NCBI GenBank assembly: GCA_027492445.1
Contig: JAPUES010000288.1
Span: 1-9,659, forward strand
Direction of reading: 5' to 3'
Length of the DNA: 9,659 nt
Source of the DNA: Sporomusaceae bacterium
GTDB taxonomy: Bacteria > Bacillota > Negativicutes > DSM-13327
The notes beneath the pieces are model-generated. The model worked only from the letters and a program-made list of their open reading frames with translations. It did not search any database and was not told the DNA's origin. A program made the translations under genes and the position numbers. Positions 7,644 to 9,659 of this stretch are shown here, one piece after another. Positions within the stretch are counted from its first letter, which is position 1. Each line of letters begins with the position of its first letter.

Positions 7644-7775
7644 GTAACAATTAACAAATTTGTCCTTACCCCTTTATAACTATTAAAAAGATAATAACTC
7701 ATCCTTTTATTATAAAGCATATCTGCCGTATAGCCAATCTATATTCAGGATAAAATAGTCATAATTTTAAAAATG

Positions 7776-7792
7776 AGGAGGAAATCATGTGA
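7776..7792 (+). promoter_or_regulatory. gpr ribosome site with AUG-UGA overlapping the GUG start
   Basis: AGGAGG (7776-7781) is followed after five bases by ATG (7787-7789), which is immediately followed by TGA (7790-7792). The last G of that ATG is the first base of GTG (7789-7791), the only start that opens the gpr frame. Upstream that frame closes at 7774-7776 (TGA), and the next in-frame ATG (7843) would remove the conserved RTDLALE segment. So the closest AUG encodes only Met-stop, and GPR must start at the overlapping GUG, or there is a one-base error here. Confidence 0.7.
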
Positions 7793-8760
7793 CAGAGGTT
7801 ACTTGGACGCCACGCACGGATTTAGCCTTAGAAGCTAGGGAGATGGTAAACACAAAAGTCAGTGAAGAGATTCCGGGAGTTGTTGTTGAAACGCTAGAAG
7901 AGGATGAAGTTGTTATTACTACTGTAAAGATTACTACGCCAGAAGCAGAGCGGATTATGGGAAAAGACCAAGGGACCTATATTACCATTGAAGCCCAAGG
8001 CCTTCGTTATAAAAATACACCCTTACAGGAAAGAATAATGAAGAAATTAGGTCAAAAATTAGTAGATCTAGTTGAACTTCCTAAAAATGCAATGGTATTA
8101 GTCATTGGGCTAGGGAATCGAAATATTACACCGGATGCCTTAGGTCCACGGGCAGTAGAGAAAATAGTGGTTACTCGTCATTTGCAGGAAATGCTATCGC
8201 CAGAGTTAAAAGGCGGTGTCCGGTCTGTATGCGCCATTGCTCCAGGAGTACTTGGCATTACGGGTATGGAAACTACAGAAATTGTACAGGGAATTGTTGG
8301 CAAAATAAAACCCGATTTAGTGATTGCGATTGATGCGTTAGCCGCCGCTTCTAGCCGCAGGGTACTTACAACCGTACAGCTCGCTAATACAGGGATTAGC
8401 CCAGGGTCGGGAGTCGGTAATAAACGATTTGGCTTAAATAAACACTCACTAGGCGTACCTGTAATTGCCATTGGTGTGCCAACCGTTGTACATGCTTCTA
8501 CCATTGCCATGGATACCATAGATGTCTTGCAGGAACATGCTCCTTTTGCCCGTTATTTTAAAAGTATGGAACATCTATCCGAGGAGGACCGAAGAACCAT
8601 TGTTGGACAGGTTTTGCCTGAACTCCTTAGTGATTTGATGGTAACGCCCAAAGAAGTAGACCGCTTTATTGAAGATATTGGGGTGGTAGTAGCAGGAGGA
8701 ATCAATCAGGCGATGCACCCTAATATTGATTACGAAAATATACATAGATATCTTCATTAA
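7789..8760 (+). CDS. gpr: GPR, spore germination protease (SASP-degrading, peptidase family A25)
   Basis: 323 residues. GPR is made in the developing spore as a zymogen, matures by self-cleavage, and at germination degrades the small acid-soluble proteins (SASPs) that coat spore DNA. Evidence: RTDLALEA near the N terminus resembles the SASP target (T-E/D | aliphatic-A-x-E). GLGNRNITPDALGP carries D116 and DLVIAIDALAA carries D182; their 66-residue spacing equals that of the two essential aspartates I recall in the B. megaterium enzyme (127 and 193). SVCAIAPGVLGITGMET, TGISPGSGVGNKR, GVPVIAIGVPTVVHA and LMVTPKEVDRFIED are also family hallmarks. It is shorter than Bacillus GPR (about 370), mainly by lacking an insert after IDVLQEH (about 245). 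If cleaved at TD|LALE, the propeptide is about 11 residues, against 15-16 in Bacillus. It starts with GTG (see overlapping AUG-UGA). No terminator follows, so some transcripts may run into spoIIP. Sigma-F/G control is expected by analogy; no convincing matching promoter was seen. Confidence 0.96.
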   Translation: MTEVTWTPRTDLALEAREMVNTKVSEEIPGVVVETLEEDEVVITTVKITTPEAERIMGKDQGTYITIEAQGLRYKNTPLQERIMKKLGQKLVDLVELPKNAMVLVIGLGNRNITPDALGPRAVEKIVVTRHLQEMLSPELKGGVRSVCAIAPGVLGITGMETTEIVQGIVGKIKPDLVIAIDALAAASSRRVLTTVQLANTGISPGSGVGNKRFGLNKHSLGVPVIAIGVPTVVHASTIAMDTIDVLQEHAPFARYFKSMEHLSEEDRRTIVGQVLPELLSDLMVTPKEVDRFIEDIGVVVAGGINQAMHPNIDYENIHRYLH

Positions 8761-8790
8761 AGGAATAAGAATCTAGCAGACTCAAGTACT

Positions 8791-8817
8791 AACTATTTCC
8801 TCCTATGCATATACATT
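8791..8817 (+). promoter_or_regulatory. Weak candidate sigma-E-type promoter of spoIIP
   Basis: In the 126-bp gap between gpr and spoIIP, TATACATT (8810-8817) matches 7 of 8 positions of the sigma-E -10 consensus CATACAHT. AACTATTT (8791-8798) is a partial match to the -35, but the spacing is shorter than usual. The placement, about 70 nt before the spoIIP start, is sensible because spoIIP is a sigma-E gene in B. subtilis. The call is low because of the spacing. Confidence 0.22.
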
Positions 8818-8886
8818 GTATGTAAACAGAAATAATGACAACCTATGTTTGATTCCAAGCAACAGGAATGTCAACAGGAGGAAATC

Positions 8887-9659
8887 ATGGTAACAAGACG
8901 CTTACGCCATCGGACGCAAAAGATAAACTTTCTTAAAAAAATATTGTATATTGGGATATGTAGCCTTGGGCTATGCCTTGGAATTTGGCAATTTAACCAT
9001 TGGTCGGAAGACAGTTTGCCTGTAAGTGCTACTGTGGGATTACGGCAGCAAGCATTGCAATTGCCAAAGTGGCATGAGGCATTGTTTCTTGGGATACCTA
9101 GACTTATTGCTGCTTCCGATGGGAAATTATTGCTTGCGCAAAAGAGGGAAAGTAATCCACCTGAGATGCTGCGAGATATGATATTGTTTTTTGCCAACAT
9201 CGATATTTTAGATATGCGGTCCCTATTACAAGCTGAGATTCCTGTACTAGCTAGCATTAAGACGGACAGCCAGGTAGTCAGTGCGATGAATATTCCTGAT
9301 TTTCCTAAATTTGAAATGGTGAATCAGGTAGCAAATGCAAAACCTTTGGTAGGTATTTATTTTACACATACAGCCGAATCCTTTGTACCAACTGCTGGAG
9401 TTACCCACCGACCTGGCGGACAAAAAGGAGATATCGTAGATGTGGGAGAAGCGTTGACTAAACGTCTTACTGCTTATGGTATCAAAACAGTGCAAAATAG
9501 CACCATTCATGATTACCCAAGCTTTATGAAGGCTTATGGCGCATCAGAAATTACCGTATCAAAAATGGTAGCAGAAAACCCATCGTTACAAATGTTATTT
9601 GATGTTCATAGAGATGCTGACAAAAGAGAAAACTATCTGGCAAATATAAATGGAATAGC
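8887..9659 (+). CDS. spoIIP: SpoIIP, stage II sporulation protein P (amidase/endopeptidase), 3' end outside window
   Basis: The first 257 residues of SpoIIP are present and the frame is open to the last base. SpoIIP is a membrane-anchored peptidoglycan hydrolase that, with SpoIID and SpoIIM, thins septal wall and drives engulfment of the forespore. Features: basic N terminus (VTRRLRHRTQK), one membrane anchor (about 18-36), a variable linker, then the catalytic domain from about 152 with VGIYFTHTAESFVPTAG, GGQKGDIVDVGEALT, STIHDYPSFMKAYGAS, NPSLQMLFDVHRDA. H161 (THTAES) and H241 (DVHRD) sit in the conserved motifs that carry the essential zinc-type histidines of the family; further catalytic residues lie beyond the end. 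The start ATG has AGGAGG (8876-8881) five bases upstream. Its position directly after gpr is the B. subtilis order. The gap to gpr (126 bp) shows no terminator, so it may have its own promoter plus readthrough. Confidence 0.96.
   Translation, partial: MVTRRLRHRTQKINFLKKILYIGICSLGLCLGIWQFNHWSEDSLPVSATVGLRQQALQLPKWHEALFLGIPRLIAASDGKLLLAQKRESNPPEMLRDMILFFANIDILDMRSLLQAEIPVLASIKTDSQVVSAMNIPDFPKFEMVNQVANAKPLVGIYFTHTAESFVPTAGVTHRPGGQKGDIVDVGEALTKRLTAYGIKTVQNSTIHDYPSFMKAYGASEITVSKMVAENPSLQMLFDVHRDADKRENYLANINGI

Noticed and set aside
7717..7766. Possible sigma-G promoter ahead of gpr (GCATA at 7717; CAATCTA at 7735; CATAATT at 7760)
   Set aside because: Each box half-matches, but no pair has the usual 17-18 bp spacing, so I could not support a specific promoter.
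8812..8825. Short dyad TACAT-TGT-ATGTA between gpr and spoIIP
   Set aside because: Arms of only 5 bp, AT-rich and without a T-tract; too weak to call a terminator or operator.
8871..9510. Open frames on the - strand opposite spoIIP
   Set aside because: The + strand here encodes an unmistakable SpoIIP running off the window end; the reverse frames are Cys/Ser-rich and motif-free.
1..9659. Search for mobile elements, CRISPR, tRNA/rRNA, riboswitch or T-box leaders, and defence or biosynthetic systems
   Set aside because: No transposase, integrase, spaced repeats, cloverleaf or conserved leader motif was seen; gaps are all under 300 bp and filled by terminators and promoters.

Overview
The window is a chromosomal segment from an endospore-forming Firmicute. 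Two sporulation genes (gpr, spoIIP) sit beside housekeeping genes. The DNA is moderately AT-rich, Shine-Dalgarno sites are strong, and intergenic gaps are short with intrinsic terminators. The order comEC - holA - rpsT(reverse) - gpr - spoIIP is the one I recall from Bacillus subtilis, so this looks like an ancestral sporulation/translation neighbourhood and not an accessory island. The genus cannot be fixed from the sequence alone. A Negativicutes or Clostridia member (Pelosinus/Sporomusa-like) is my guess, from the short GPR and the general protein style.

Layout: (1) 1-225 holds the 3' end of an arginase gene on the + strand. (2) A perfect hairpin with A/T tracts (235-265) serves as a two-way terminator between arginase and the convergent clpB. 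(3) clpB (277-2877, -) encodes a full-length ClpB disaggregase. Upstream of it on the same strand lies a small Frm2/CinD-type nitroreductase gene (2973-3572, -), with a 15-bp perfect inverted repeat in the gap. (4) A divergent intergenic region of about 260 bp separates the nitroreductase gene from comEC (3830-6220, +), which encodes the DNA-uptake channel. comEC is followed after 1 nt by holA (6222-7256, +), the delta subunit of DNA polymerase III. (5) A second two-way terminator (7267-7306) separates holA from convergent rpsT (7312-7578, -; UUG start, well-formed promoter). (6) Divergent from rpsT are gpr (7789-8760, +; GUG start), the spore germination protease, and spoIIP (8887 to beyond the window end, +), a cell-wall hydrolase of engulfment.

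Functionally the window mixes stress proteostasis (ClpB), flavin redox or detoxification (nitroreductase), DNA uptake and replication (ComEC, HolA), translation (S20) and two stages of the spore cycle (engulfment by SpoIIP, SASP degradation at germination by GPR). I found no phage, IS, CRISPR, tRNA, rRNA, toxin-antitoxin or biosynthetic cluster signal, and nothing I would call an undescribed multi-gene system. The most interesting signals are at the scale of initiation sites and leaders. The gpr start is an AUG-UGA 'start-stop' overlapping the real GUG, behind the same 14-nt leader as spoIIP. rpsT has a UUG start with a perfect anti-SD match and a palindrome in its promoter. A long hairpin without a U-tract lies ahead of clpB.
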